This document shows positions 45,240 through 53,913 of a stretch of 64,000 nt of DNA, piece by piece (within the stretch, counting starts at the first letter, position 1; each line of letters opens with the position of its first letter). The translations under genes were made by a program, and so were the position numbers. The DNA lies in NCBI RefSeq assembly GCF_903642285.1, contig NZ_CAHJWJ010000002.1, forward strand, positions 1-64,000, in the 5' to 3' direction. Below the pieces are notes generated by a model. That model saw nothing but the letters and a program-made list of their open reading frames with translations. It was not told the origin of the DNA and searched no databases. This DNA comes from Sphingomonas bacterium. Lineage in GTDB: Bacteria > Pseudomonadota > Alphaproteobacteria > Sphingomonadales > Sphingomonadaceae.

Positions 45240-46109
45240 ATGTGTGGAATTGTCGGCCTGTTCCTGAAGGACAAGGCGCTCGAGCCGCAGCTGGGATCGC
45301 TGCTGGCGGGCATGCTCGAAGTCATGACCGACCGCGGCCCGGACAGCGCCGGTTTCGCGATCTATGGTGCCGGCGACGCCGATCACCTGAAGCTGACGGT
45401 ACGGGGTCCCGACCTCGACGGCCTCGCCACCGCGCTGGGCGTCGAGGGTGTCGTGCGCGACAGCCATCTCGTTCTCGTCTTCGCCAAGGATCAGGAAGAC
45501 CTGGTGCGTGGTTGGCTCGCCACCGAACGCCCCGATCTCGTCGTGACAGGGGCCGGGCAGCGGATCGAACTTTATAAAGAGGTCGGTCTGCCGGCCGACG
45601 TCGCCGCACGCTTCGGTCTTCCCGGCATGAGCGGCACGCACGGCATCGGACATACCCGGATGGCGACCGAGAGCGCAGTCACGACCGACGGCGCTCACCC
45701 CTTCTCGACCGGGCTCGATCAGTGCCTCGTCCATAACGGCTCGCTCTCCAACCACCACTCGCTTCGGCGAATGCTGGAGCCGCAGGGCATCCGTTTCGCA
45801 ACCGATAACGACAGCGAGGTCGCCGCGGGGTATCTGAGCTGGAAGCTGCGTGAGGGGGCGACGCTCGCGCAGGCGCTGGACGCGAGCCTCCACGACCTCG
45901 ACGGGTTCTTCACCTTCGTCGTCGGCACCGAAAGCGGGTTCGCGGTGGTGCGCGACCCGATCTCGTGCAAGCCCGCGGTCATGGCCGAGACCGACCGCTA
46001 TGTCGCGTTCGGCTCCGAGTACCGCGCACTGGCCGGCCTGCCCGGCATCGGGACGGCGCGCCTTTTCGAACCGGAGCCTGCGCGCGTCTATGCCTGGGAG
46101 CGCCACTGA
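45240..46109 (+). CDS. mgsA: N-methylglutamate synthase subunit A (class II glutamine amidotransferase domain)
   Basis: Homologous to the N-terminal glutaminase domain of glutamate synthase. The 289-residue protein begins MCGIVGLFLKD, so Cys2 is the N-terminal nucleophile after Met removal; DRGPDSAGFA, the GHTRMATES arginine loop, HNGSLSN and DNDSEV are the glutamine-site motifs. In the NMG pathway, MgsABC transfers methylamine from gamma-glutamylmethylamide to 2-oxoglutarate. Its stop overlaps mgsB by one base. Confidence 0.88.
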   Translation: MCGIVGLFLKDKALEPQLGSLLAGMLEVMTDRGPDSAGFAIYGAGDADHLKLTVRGPDLDGLATALGVEGVVRDSHLVLVFAKDQEDLVRGWLATERPDLVVTGAGQRIELYKEVGLPADVAARFGLPGMSGTHGIGHTRMATESAVTTDGAHPFSTGLDQCLVHNGSLSNHHSLRRMLEPQGIRFATDNDSEVAAGYLSWKLREGATLAQALDASLHDLDGFFTFVVGTESGFAVVRDPISCKPAVMAETDRYVAFGSEYRALAGLPGIGTARLFEPEPARVYAWERH

Positions 46110-46795
46110 TGCCGGTCGTCGACCTTGCCGCAACGACCAAGCGCGACTTGAATGCACAACTCCATGCATTGTCCGCCGTCACCAACGAAACGCTGTGGCG
46201 CGTCGAGAACCCGGCGGGCCAACATGCGCTTGCGGTCGGCCTTGACGCTCCCATCACCGTCGAGATCGCGGGTCATGCGGGCTATTACTGCGCCGGCATG
46301 AACGCCCACGCTTCGGTGATCGTCGAGGGCAATGCGGGGGTCGGCGTCGCGGAAAACATGATGTCCGGAACGGTGCATGTCAAAGGCGACGCCAGTCAGG
46401 CGGCGGGTGCCACCGCACAGGGCGGGCTGCTGGTGGTCGATGGCGATGCGTCGGCGCGCTGCGGCATTTCGATGAAGGGGGTCGATATCGTCGTGAAGGG
46501 CTCGATCGGGCCGATGAGCGCCTTCATGGGCCAGTCGGGCAACCTCGTCGTGCTCGGCGACGCCGGCGATGCGCTGGGCGACTCGATCTACGAGGCGCGG
46601 CTGTTCGTGCGCGGCACCGTAAAGAGCCTTGGTGCCGACTGTATCGAGAAGGAGATGCGCGACGATCATCGCGTGCAGCTACGCCGCCTGCTCGACGCCG
46701 CCGGTCTTGCCGACGTCCAGCCGGACGAGTTCAAGCGCTACGGCTCGGCCCGCACGCTCTACAACTTCCACGTCGACAACGCCGCTGACTACTGA
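46109..46795 (+). CDS. mgsB: N-methylglutamate synthase subunit B (GXGXG domain)
   Basis: A 228-residue protein equal to the C-terminal beta-helix (GXGXG, GltB-C) domain of glutamate synthase: repeated glycine motifs GHAGYYCAGMNAHASVIVEG, GNAGVGVAENM, GDASQAAG, GDASARCG. In the NMG synthase it is a separate polypeptide. It lies in the mgsABC operon, 10 bases before mgsC. Confidence 0.87.
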   Translation: MPVVDLAATTKRDLNAQLHALSAVTNETLWRVENPAGQHALAVGLDAPITVEIAGHAGYYCAGMNAHASVIVEGNAGVGVAENMMSGTVHVKGDASQAAGATAQGGLLVVDGDASARCGISMKGVDIVVKGSIGPMSAFMGQSGNLVVLGDAGDALGDSIYEARLFVRGTVKSLGADCIEKEMRDDHRVQLRRLLDAAGLADVQPDEFKRYGSARTLYNFHVDNAADY

Positions 46796-46805
46796 GGACG
46801 ATACG

Positions 46806-48137
46806 ATGGACGTGGCCAAAATTCCGCAGACGCCGCCCCGCCAGTCGGCGACGTTCGATCCGCATACGCTCGCCGAGATCCGCCGCGCGGCGGCGACAGG
46901 AATCTACGATATCCGCGGTGCCGGCACCAAGCGCGCGCTGCCGCATTTCGACGATCTCCTGTTCCTCGGCGCGTCGATCTCGCGCTATCCGCTGGAGGGG
47001 TATCGCGAGAAATGCGCGACCGACGTCTGGCTCGGTACGCGCTTCGCCAAAAAGCCGATCCATCTGAAGATCCCCGTGACCATCGCCGGCATGAGCTTCG
47101 GTTCGCTCTCGGCGCAGGCCAAGGAGGCGCTCGGCCGCGGCGCGGGGGCGGCGGGCACGTCGACCACCACCGGCGACGGCGGCATGACGCCCGAGGAACG
47201 CGGCCAGTCCAGGATACTGGTCTATCAATATCTGCCGTCACGCTACGGCATGAACCCCCGCGACCTGCGCAAGGCGGACGCCATAGAGGTGGTGATCGGC
47301 CAGGGCGCCAAGCCAGGCGGCGGCGGTATGCTGCTCGGCCAGAAGATTTCCGATCGTGTCGCCGCGATGCGCAACCTGCCCAAGGGGATCGACCAGCGCT
47401 CGGCCTGCCGCCATCCCGACTGGACCGGGCCGGACGACTTGGAGATCAAGATCGAGGAACTGCGCGAGATCACCGACTGGGAAAAGCCGATCTACGTCAA
47501 GGTCGGCGCCACCCGCCCTTATTACGATGTCGCGCTGGCGGTGAAGTCGGGGGCCGATGTCGTCGTGCTCGACGGCATGCAGGGCGGGACCGCGGCGACG
47601 CAGGACGTTTTCATCGAACATGTCGGCATCCCGATCCTCGCCGCGATCCGCCCGGCGGTGCAGGCGCTGCAGGACCTCGGCATGCATCGCAAGGTGCAGC
47701 TCATCGTTTCGGGCGGCGTCCGCAACGGCGCGGACGTGGCCAAGGCGCTGGCGCTGGGGGCCGACGCGGTGGCGATCGGCACCGCGGCGCTGGTCGCGCT
47801 CGGCGACAACGATCCGGCGTTCGAAGAGGAATATCGCAAGCTCGGCACCACCGCCGGGGCCTATGACGACTGGCAGGAGGGCCGCGATCCGGCGGGCATC
47901 ACCACGCAGGACCCGGTGCTGGCGGCGCGGCTCGATCCGGTCGCGGCCGGAAGGCGGTTGGCCAACTACCTCGCGGTGCTCACGCTGGAGGCCCAGACCA
48001 TCGCGCGCGCCTGCGGCAAGAGCCACGTCCACAATCTGGAACCCGAAGATCTGGTCGCGCTCACCATCGAGGCGGCGGCGATGGCGCGGGTGCCGCTGGC
48101 GGGAACCGGCTGGATCCCCGGTCAGGGCAACTTCTAG
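46806..48137 (+). CDS. mgsC: N-methylglutamate synthase subunit C (FMN-binding glutamate synthase-like)
   Basis: A 443-residue FMN-binding TIM barrel equal to the central synthase domain of GltB: PVTIAGMSFGSLSAQAKEALGRGA, STTTGDGGMTPEER, GQGAKPGGGGMLLGQK, and LIVSGGVRNGADVAKALALGADAVAIGTAAL. It binds FMN and, in GltB, a 3Fe-4S cluster; a Cys-rich cluster motif as compact as in GltB is not evident, only ASARC-like positions outside. Makes N-methylglutamate with MgsAB. Confidence 0.88.
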   Translation: MDVAKIPQTPPRQSATFDPHTLAEIRRAAATGIYDIRGAGTKRALPHFDDLLFLGASISRYPLEGYREKCATDVWLGTRFAKKPIHLKIPVTIAGMSFGSLSAQAKEALGRGAGAAGTSTTTGDGGMTPEERGQSRILVYQYLPSRYGMNPRDLRKADAIEVVIGQGAKPGGGGMLLGQKISDRVAAMRNLPKGIDQRSACRHPDWTGPDDLEIKIEELREITDWEKPIYVKVGATRPYYDVALAVKSGADVVVLDGMQGGTAATQDVFIEHVGIPILAAIRPAVQALQDLGMHRKVQLIVSGGVRNGADVAKALALGADAVAIGTAALVALGDNDPAFEEEYRKLGTTAGAYDDWQEGRDPAGITTQDPVLAARLDPVAAGRRLANYLAVLTLEAQTIARACGKSHVHNLEPEDLVALTIEAAAMARVPLAGTGWIPGQGNF

Positions 48138-48238
48138 GCACCAAGCGTACGGCGATCCGCTGCGGCGCAGGCGGAACGCGTTCATCGAAAGCGGTGGGTT
48201 CAAAGGAACGCCGCTCCATCGGGGTAAGGACATCGACC

Positions 48239-49531
48239 ATGACCATCGATCTCGCGGGCGTCGCCCGGGAAAAGGGCATCAAGTACTTCCTGATTTCCTA
48301 CACCGACCTTTTCGGGCATCAGCGCGCCAAGCTGGTGCCGGCGGCCGCGATCGGCGGTATGCAGAAGAACGGCGCGGGCTTTGCGGGCTTCGCCACTTGG
48401 CTGGACATGAGCCCGGCGGATCCCGACCTGTTCGCCAGGCCCGATCCGGAAAGCCTGATCCAGCTTCCCTGGAAACCCGAGGTGGGCTGGCTCGCCGCCG
48501 ATCTGTGGATGAACGGCGCGCCGGTCGAGGCCTCGCCGCGGAACGCGCTGAAGGTGCAGATCGCTCGCGCGGCCGAACAGGGCCTGCAGATGAAGACCGG
48601 CGTCGAGTGCGAGTTCTTCCTCATCACGCCGGACGGGACGGGCGTCGCCGACGCCGCCGACACGCATATCAAACCCTGCTACGACCAGCAGGCGCTCATG
48701 CGCCGCTACGACGTGATCACCGAGATCTGCGACGCGATGCTGGAGCTCGGCTGGAAGCCGTATCAGAACGATCATGAGGACGCGAACGGCCAGTTCGAGA
48801 TGAACTGGGAATATGACGAGGCGCTGCTGACGGCGGATCGCCACGCGTTCTTCAAATACATGGCCAAGAGCATCGCCGAGAAACACGGCCTGCGCGCGAC
48901 GTTCATGCCCAAACCGTTCGTCCACCTCACCGGCAGCGGGTGCCATATGCATGTCTCGGTCTGGAAAGACCACGAGAACGTCTTTATTGGTCAGGATAAC
49001 TGGCTGTCGCCGCTCGGCCTGCACTTCATCGGCGGCATCATCCATTCGGCCGATGCGATGGCGGCGATCACCAACCCGACGGTCAACAGCTACAAGCGCA
49101 TCAATGCGCCGCGCACGCTGTCAGGCGCGACCTGGGCACCCAATTCGGTGACCTGGACGGGCAACAACCGCACCCACATGATCCGCGTGCCCGACAGCGA
49201 CCGGTTAGAGCTTCGCCTCGCCGACGGGGCGGTCAATCCCTATCTGATGCCGGCGGTGACGCTGGCTGCCGGTCTCGACGGTATCGCCCACCGGCGCGAT
49301 CCTGGTCCGCGGCTCGACATCAACATGTATACCGACGGCCAAAACGTCGGCGACGTCAAGAAACTGCCGCTCAACATGCTTGATGCATTGCGTGCATTGG
49401 CGGGCTCGGACGTGCTCAAAAACGCGACTGGCACATTGGTGCCTGCCTATCTCAAGCTGAAGCATGGCGAGTGGAATGATTATGCTCGCCACCTGACCCA
49501 GTGGGAGCGCGACACCACGCTCGACTGCTGA
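48239..49531 (+). CDS. gmaS: Gamma-glutamylmethylamide synthetase (glutamine synthetase type III-like)
   Basis: Ligates methylamine to glutamate with ATP, the first step of the NMG pathway. The 430-residue glutamine synthetase-fold protein has GMxxxE-type ECEFFL, EDANGQFEMNWEYDEAL, FMPKPFVHLTGSGCHMHVSVW and NRTHMIRVPDSDRLELRLADGAVNPYL. ATG 48239 has TAAGGA upstream. GlnT of rhizobia has a similar sequence and makes glutamine, but the cluster (mgsABC, mgdABCD) favours GmaS. 101 bases separate it from mgsC. Confidence 0.87.
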   Translation: MTIDLAGVAREKGIKYFLISYTDLFGHQRAKLVPAAAIGGMQKNGAGFAGFATWLDMSPADPDLFARPDPESLIQLPWKPEVGWLAADLWMNGAPVEASPRNALKVQIARAAEQGLQMKTGVECEFFLITPDGTGVADAADTHIKPCYDQQALMRRYDVITEICDAMLELGWKPYQNDHEDANGQFEMNWEYDEALLTADRHAFFKYMAKSIAEKHGLRATFMPKPFVHLTGSGCHMHVSVWKDHENVFIGQDNWLSPLGLHFIGGIIHSADAMAAITNPTVNSYKRINAPRTLSGATWAPNSVTWTGNNRTHMIRVPDSDRLELRLADGAVNPYLMPAVTLAAGLDGIAHRRDPGPRLDINMYTDGQNVGDVKKLPLNMLDALRALAGSDVLKNATGTLVPAYLKLKHGEWNDYARHLTQWERDTTLDC

Positions 49532-49761
49532 CGATACTGTCTGGCCAATCTGGGAGACAGAGTCCGACGACGATAACGGCCGAGGCAACCCGGAGATTTG
49601 GACCTAAACTGCTCAGCCTTTTTCGCCGCGGAACGGTCGCGACGCCGTGCTGACGGATACGACCCGTGCGATCCCCGCCTGCACCTCGAGCCATTCGGCT
49701 TCGCGTACGATCCTGGCACGATCGCGATAGGGCCACCAGCGATAGGCGTCGGGTGTGGCTT
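49532..49761. other. Intergenic gap with a short open frame
   Basis: 230 bp between convergent gmaS and the FAD_binding_2 gene. No terminator hairpin is plain. On the minus strand a roughly 50-codon stretch (down to about 49610) reads YRWWPYRDRARIVREAEWLE in a frame out of phase with the flavoprotein, without a start of its own. It looks like a piece of a lost or frameshifted gene. Confidence 0.35.
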
Positions 49762-51186
49762 TCAGATCATACGCTCCTGCGTGGCGCGGGCGGCGACCGC
49801 GGCGGCCGCCACGCCCGCCAGCCGGCCGAAGGCGGTGGCCGTCATCAGCCCGTTGCCGGCGATATAGCCTGCCGCGGTGGCACCCGAAACGCCGCGCGCA
49901 GCGCCGCCGCCTGCGAACAGATTGGTAAACGGGCTGCCGGCACGGTCGAGGACGCGCGCGGACTCGTCGATGACGAGTCCGCCTTGCGTATGGAAAAGCG
50001 CGCCCGTGACCTTCACCGCGATATAGGGCGCGACAAGGGCCTTTTCCGGATCGAACCGGCGTCCGAACGGGTCGGCCGCATCCTCGCGCTGCATCGCGGC
50101 GACCGCTGCCATGGTCCCGGCAAGTCGGTCGGCCGGAAGCCCGGTCGCGGCGGCAAGCGCCGCAACGTCGTCACCGCGCCGCAACGCCCCCGCCTTCGCG
50201 AGTTCGCGATATTCGTTGAAATCCTCCAGCACGCGGTGCACCCGCTCGTCATAGATCGCCCAGCCCACGCCGCCGGGTTGCGCGATGATCTCCACCGCAT
50301 GTTCCGAATAGCCGTGCGAGTCATCAGTGAAGCGCTCGCCGTTCAGATTGACCTGGATGCCGCCCTCAGCCATCGCGATCCATTGCAGCAGCAATCCGTA
50401 GCCGGCGGCAAGACTGCCATGGCCCTGATAGCCCGCAAGGTCGGCGGTGGCGGCACCGAGCGCGATACCCCAGGTCAGCGCGTCGCCCTGATTGCCCGGA
50501 TGCGTGTGGGCGATCGCCCCCGCGATCTCGGGGATATGCTCGGCCACCAGCGCGGCGTTGCCGGCAAAGCCGCAGGTCGCCAGCACCAGCGCCTCGCAGC
50601 CGATTCGTTCGACCGCGCCGTCGGGCCGGGTGATTTCGACGCCGCGCACGCGCTTGCCGTCATCGACCACCAGCGCCGACACGCGCGCATCGGTCATCAC
50701 ATCGACCCCGGTTGCCTGCGTCGCAGCGTAGAGCGCGGCGATCAGTTCCGATCCCGTACGGTTGGGCGTGCCATGGAGCCGCGATCGGCTATGCCCCGGC
50801 AGGGACCTAGCGGATGGCGTCAGCGTGAGCGGAATGGCGTGCCGTTCGATCAGCCAGTCGATCGTGGCGGCCGAGGCGATGGCGACATGCCGCGCCCAGT
50901 CACGATCGACCGCACCGTTGGTCTTGGCGACGATATCGTCGGCGTGGATCGCGATGCTGTCATCGTCCACCCCGCCGGTACGCTGCGCCTGGGTGCCGGC
51001 GGCGGGGATCAGCCCGCTCGACATCGCGGTCGTTCCCATCGGCACGCTATCGCGTTCGAGTACCAGCACCGACGCGCCGTGGTCGCTCGCAGCGAGCGCG
51101 GCGGTCAGGCCACACGCGCCGCCACCCGCCACCAGCACGGGCACCACGACATCGAACGCCGTCCCGTCGAAGCGCTTGACGGTCAT
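49762..51186 (-). CDS. FAD-binding oxidoreductase (FAD_binding_2 / fumarate reductase flavoprotein-like)
   Basis: A 474-residue flavoprotein with VLVAGGGACGLTAALAASDHGASVLVLERD (FAD-binding Rossmann motif) and SAVVLATGGF-like LVLATCGFAGNA, ending TNLFAGGGAARGVSG. Architecture follows the FAD_binding_2 (fumarate reductase/KstD/tricarballylate dehydrogenase) superfamily; it may reduce or oxidise a C-C double bond in a carboxylic acid or ring. Start ATG 51186 overlaps the preceding lyase pseudogene by 4 bases, the remains of an operon. Confidence 0.85.
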   Translation of the reverse strand: MTVKRFDGTAFDVVVPVLVAGGGACGLTAALAASDHGASVLVLERDSVPMGTTAMSSGLIPAAGTQAQRTGGVDDDSIAIHADDIVAKTNGAVDRDWARHVAIASAATIDWLIERHAIPLTLTPSARSLPGHSRSRLHGTPNRTGSELIAALYAATQATGVDVMTDARVSALVVDDGKRVRGVEITRPDGAVERIGCEALVLATCGFAGNAALVAEHIPEIAGAIAHTHPGNQGDALTWGIALGAATADLAGYQGHGSLAAGYGLLLQWIAMAEGGIQVNLNGERFTDDSHGYSEHAVEIIAQPGGVGWAIYDERVHRVLEDFNEYRELAKAGALRRGDDVAALAAATGLPADRLAGTMAAVAAMQREDAADPFGRRFDPEKALVAPYIAVKVTGALFHTQGGLVIDESARVLDRAGSPFTNLFAGGGAARGVSGATAAGYIAGNGLMTATAFGRLAGVAAAAVAARATQERMI

Positions 51187-51893
51187 GGCCGGGGATCGCC
51201 CGCGGTGATCTTGAAATCGACCACCGTTTCGCGGAAGCGCTGGCCATCGGCGATCAGATCGCTCGCGCCGACGGCATCGTTGATCCCGCCTAGATCGACC
51301 ATGCGCGGCCGATAGGTCTCGGTCGTGCCAGCGGTCTTCAGCGCGGCGAGCATCTGCCGCCCCATATGGACCACCGCACGCGCAACGGCGACGGGGAAGA
51401 TCATCAGCCGGCAACCAATCCCATGCAGCGCGTCGTAGGGCAGCACAGGCGAAGTACCGCCCTTCACCATGTTGGCAAGCATCGGTACGCGACCGCCAAA
51501 GCGCGCGCGCATGGCGCGTATCGCATCTTGCGATGGCGGTGCCTCGACAGACGGCATGCCGGCACCCGCCTCGATATAGGCGGCGGCGCGGCGTCCAGCG
51601 CGGCGTCCAGTCCCTCGACCGCGATCGCATCGGTGCGCGCGACGATCAGCGGTATATCGATGCGGTCGACGATCAGATCGTTCGTGTGGGCGACCGCGGA
51701 AACGCTGACCAACTCGATATCGAGGCGGTTCGAACCGCGAATAGGGCAGCGACCTTCCAGAAAGATAGGCCGCATCGAAGCCAGCCTGCGCGATCGGCGC
51801 GGCCGACAGCGCGTCGTAGCAGCCGGGCACCAGCACACCGCCGGCAAACCTTGCGCGCAATCGAGCGGCGGTCGAAAGATGAAGCCTGTCCAT
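51183..51893 (-). pseudogene. Degenerate isocitrate lyase/PEP mutase-family lyase
   Basis: Three pieces in two frames give one protein: LRARFAGGVLVPGCYDALSAAPIAQAGFDAAYLSG (frame 1), then DIELVSVSAVAHTNDLIVDRIDIPLIV joined straight to ARTDAIAVEGLDAALDAA (frame 2), then AAAYIEAGAGMPSVEAP to the end (frame 1). About 60-70 residues of the usual core, holding the metal-binding DADTG and the catalytic KxCGH loop, are missing at the LIV/ARTDA join. Two frameshifts lie near 51735 and 51590. It cannot be active. It was once in an operon with the FAD protein. Confidence 0.88.
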
Positions 51894-52055
51894 AGTCCTG
51901 ATCGTGACCGATCGAGCCGGCACTGCAACATTGCGATAGGCGCTATTCGCAGGGCGAGAATATCAACGCCCGCGCGATGTAGGAACGCGTCCGCGCCATC
52001 CCAACCGGGCACGATTCAGATTCCGGTATCGGCTGGCGATCGTCAATGTCGACGT

Positions 52056-52350
52056 TCAAGGGGCCTTACCCGCCCCGATCCGATGCTCGGCCACGAAATC
52101 GTGGGCGAGCTTCAGAATGCCGGCAGACGCGGCATCGGTGGCCGGAACGTCGTGATCAGTGACGATCGCTACCTTGTCGGCATCCCACAGGCCGATGCCC
52201 AGGCGATCGAGATGCCGCTTCCAGCGGCGCGGCCCCGAACTGTCATGGGCAAAGGCGAGATCGATCGTTTCGGTGACGATCTCGCCCGGCCGCACCGATG
52301 GACGGCCGTCGTTGGACGATGATTGTTTCCGCAAGGGTGCAAGATGCCAT
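52056..52350 (-). pseudogene. 5' fragment of a LeuC/aconitase-type dehydratase gene
   Basis: Codes for the N-terminal 80-90 residues of a 3-isopropylmalate dehydratase large subunit-like protein: SVRPGEIVTETIDLAFAHDSSGP, LGIGLWDADKVAIVTDHDVPATD, SAGILKLAHDFVAEHRIGA, then a stop where GGDSH and the Fe-S cysteines should follow. A more natural start at 52350 (MASC, then TLAETIIV) is in another frame, so there is also an N-terminal frameshift near 52305. The iron-sulfur part is missing. Neighbour of the decayed lyase; the pair would have acted in series. Confidence 0.8.
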
Positions 52351-52445
52351 GGCCTTTCCGATGACGCCGCATCTGGCCCACGGCCGTTACCGTCCCCGTC
52401 GTTGCTCGGCACGCGATGGTTCTATCGGGCCGGGGCGGTGTGGCG

Positions 52446-53816
52446 TTAGCGATCGACGTCTTCGCGGAGCTTCGCCTCGGTGAGATCGTAATAGGCGAGC
52501 GCGACGCAACTGAGCAGCAGCAATCCCATCGGTGCCAACGAAGCGAGTACATAGATCGCATCGACCGCCGATTGAGGCTGAACGGCGGGCTTTGCCCCGT
52601 GCGCTGCGACATAGCCCGCGCGGCCCAGGACGATGCCGGTCATTGCCGCACCAAGGGCATAAGCGATCTTTTCGACGATCGTATACAGCGCCGACAGCAT
52701 GCCTTCGCGCCGCATCCCGGTGCGGCGATAGTCCCATTCCATCGTGTCGGGCAGCAACGACTGGCCGAACAGCAGCACCGCGCCTGCCGTCACCCCAAGG
52801 CCGATCGCGCGCAGGAACGTAAAATACAGCGGTTCGCCCGTATGGACGAAGTACCAGCTCAGATACATCACGGCATAGACGGCGGTGGCGATCATGTAGA
52901 CCAGGCGTTTGCCGGCGCGGCGCGCGATCCGCAGCCAGAAGCGCTGCGACACGATCATCGCCATATAGAATACCAGGAAATACAGGCCCAGCAACGTATC
53001 GCTGAATCTCAACACCTGCTTGAATAGAAACGGCGTCGCCGCCTGGGTGACCGCCAGCGCCGTGAGCTGGAGCAGCTTGATCGCCATCAGCAACATAAAG
53101 GGCCTGTTGGTCGCGATCAGCCAGATCTTGCCGACAAGACCGATCCGCGGCTGGGCGACGGCGTAATGGAACGGCGCGGTGCGCGTGGTGCGGAAGCACA
53201 CGATCGCCGCTACCGCTGCGACGGCGGCGACGAACAGCGACATGGTGCCATGCCCCGCCTGGCCCCCGCCGCCGCGCGCGATCAGCAACGGCCCCGCGAA
53301 CGTCGCGATCAGGCTTGCCACCGCGGCGGCATAGACGCGGAACGAAATGAGATGAGAACGCTCCTGATAGTCGCTCGTCATCTCGGCCGGCATCGCCATA
53401 TAGGGGACGGTGAACACGGCATAGGCGGTTGAATAGAATAGCAACGCCGCGCCCAGATAGAGGATCGCCGAGGTGCCCGCGATGCCGCCGGGAAAATGGA
53501 AAAGGACGACCACCGCGACGGCCAGCATCAGCCCGCCGACGAGCACGAACGGTCGCCGCCGGCCGCGCGGCGAACGGCTGCGATCGCTGATCCCGCCGAT
53601 CATCGGATCGATCAGCGCGTCATACAGCTTGGACAGCCCGATCAGCGATCCGGCCAGCGCGGCACCGATCCCGACGGTATCCGTCAGATATCGCAGCAGC
53701 AGGACGTTGATGGTGTTGAACACCACCGCCACCGCCAATGTGCCGACGCCCCAGCCGACGCAGGTCGATAGCGACAACGGTCCCTCACCCGATCCATGAT
53801 ATGTCGTTGACGTCAT
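52446..53816 (-). CDS. MFS transporter of the GPH (sugar-type cation symporter) family
   Basis: A 456-residue inner-membrane transporter with about 12 helices. The N-terminal motif LYDALIDPMIGGISDRSRSPRGRRRPFVLVGG is the signature of the glycoside-pentoside-hexuronide:cation symporter family; PYMAMPAEMTSDYQERSHL and GLTAGAVLLFGQSLLPDTMEWDYRRTG-like stretches agree. The start ATG is at 53816. In sphingomonads GPH transporters also carry steroid or bile-type and terpenoid compounds, so the substrate is open. Confidence 0.87.
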   Translation of the reverse strand: MTSTTYHGSGEGPLSLSTCVGWGVGTLAVAVVFNTINVLLLRYLTDTVGIGAALAGSLIGLSKLYDALIDPMIGGISDRSRSPRGRRRPFVLVGGLMLAVAVVVLFHFPGGIAGTSAILYLGAALLFYSTAYAVFTVPYMAMPAEMTSDYQERSHLISFRVYAAAVASLIATFAGPLLIARGGGGQAGHGTMSLFVAAVAAVAAIVCFRTTRTAPFHYAVAQPRIGLVGKIWLIATNRPFMLLMAIKLLQLTALAVTQAATPFLFKQVLRFSDTLLGLYFLVFYMAMIVSQRFWLRIARRAGKRLVYMIATAVYAVMYLSWYFVHTGEPLYFTFLRAIGLGVTAGAVLLFGQSLLPDTMEWDYRRTGMRREGMLSALYTIVEKIAYALGAAMTGIVLGRAGYVAAHGAKPAVQPQSAVDAIYVLASLAPMGLLLLSCVALAYYDLTEAKLREDVDR

Positions 53817-53913
53817 GCCGCGCCCTCCCCGTCGATGATGTTACCCCTGCGGGCATTTCCATGGCAGCCGTATATGCGCGCCGATCGTACGGAAGAGGGC
53901 CGCGCACGACCGG

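Noticed and set aside
45240..48137. Split glutamate synthase for ammonium assimilation
   Set aside because: The three separate domains and a neighbouring GmaS match N-methylglutamate synthase; the beta subunit (GltD) needed for glutamate synthase is not adjacent.
51464..52012. A 182-codon minus frame as a separate gene
   Set aside because: Its informative part is the middle piece of the broken lyase; the rest is out-of-frame sequence.
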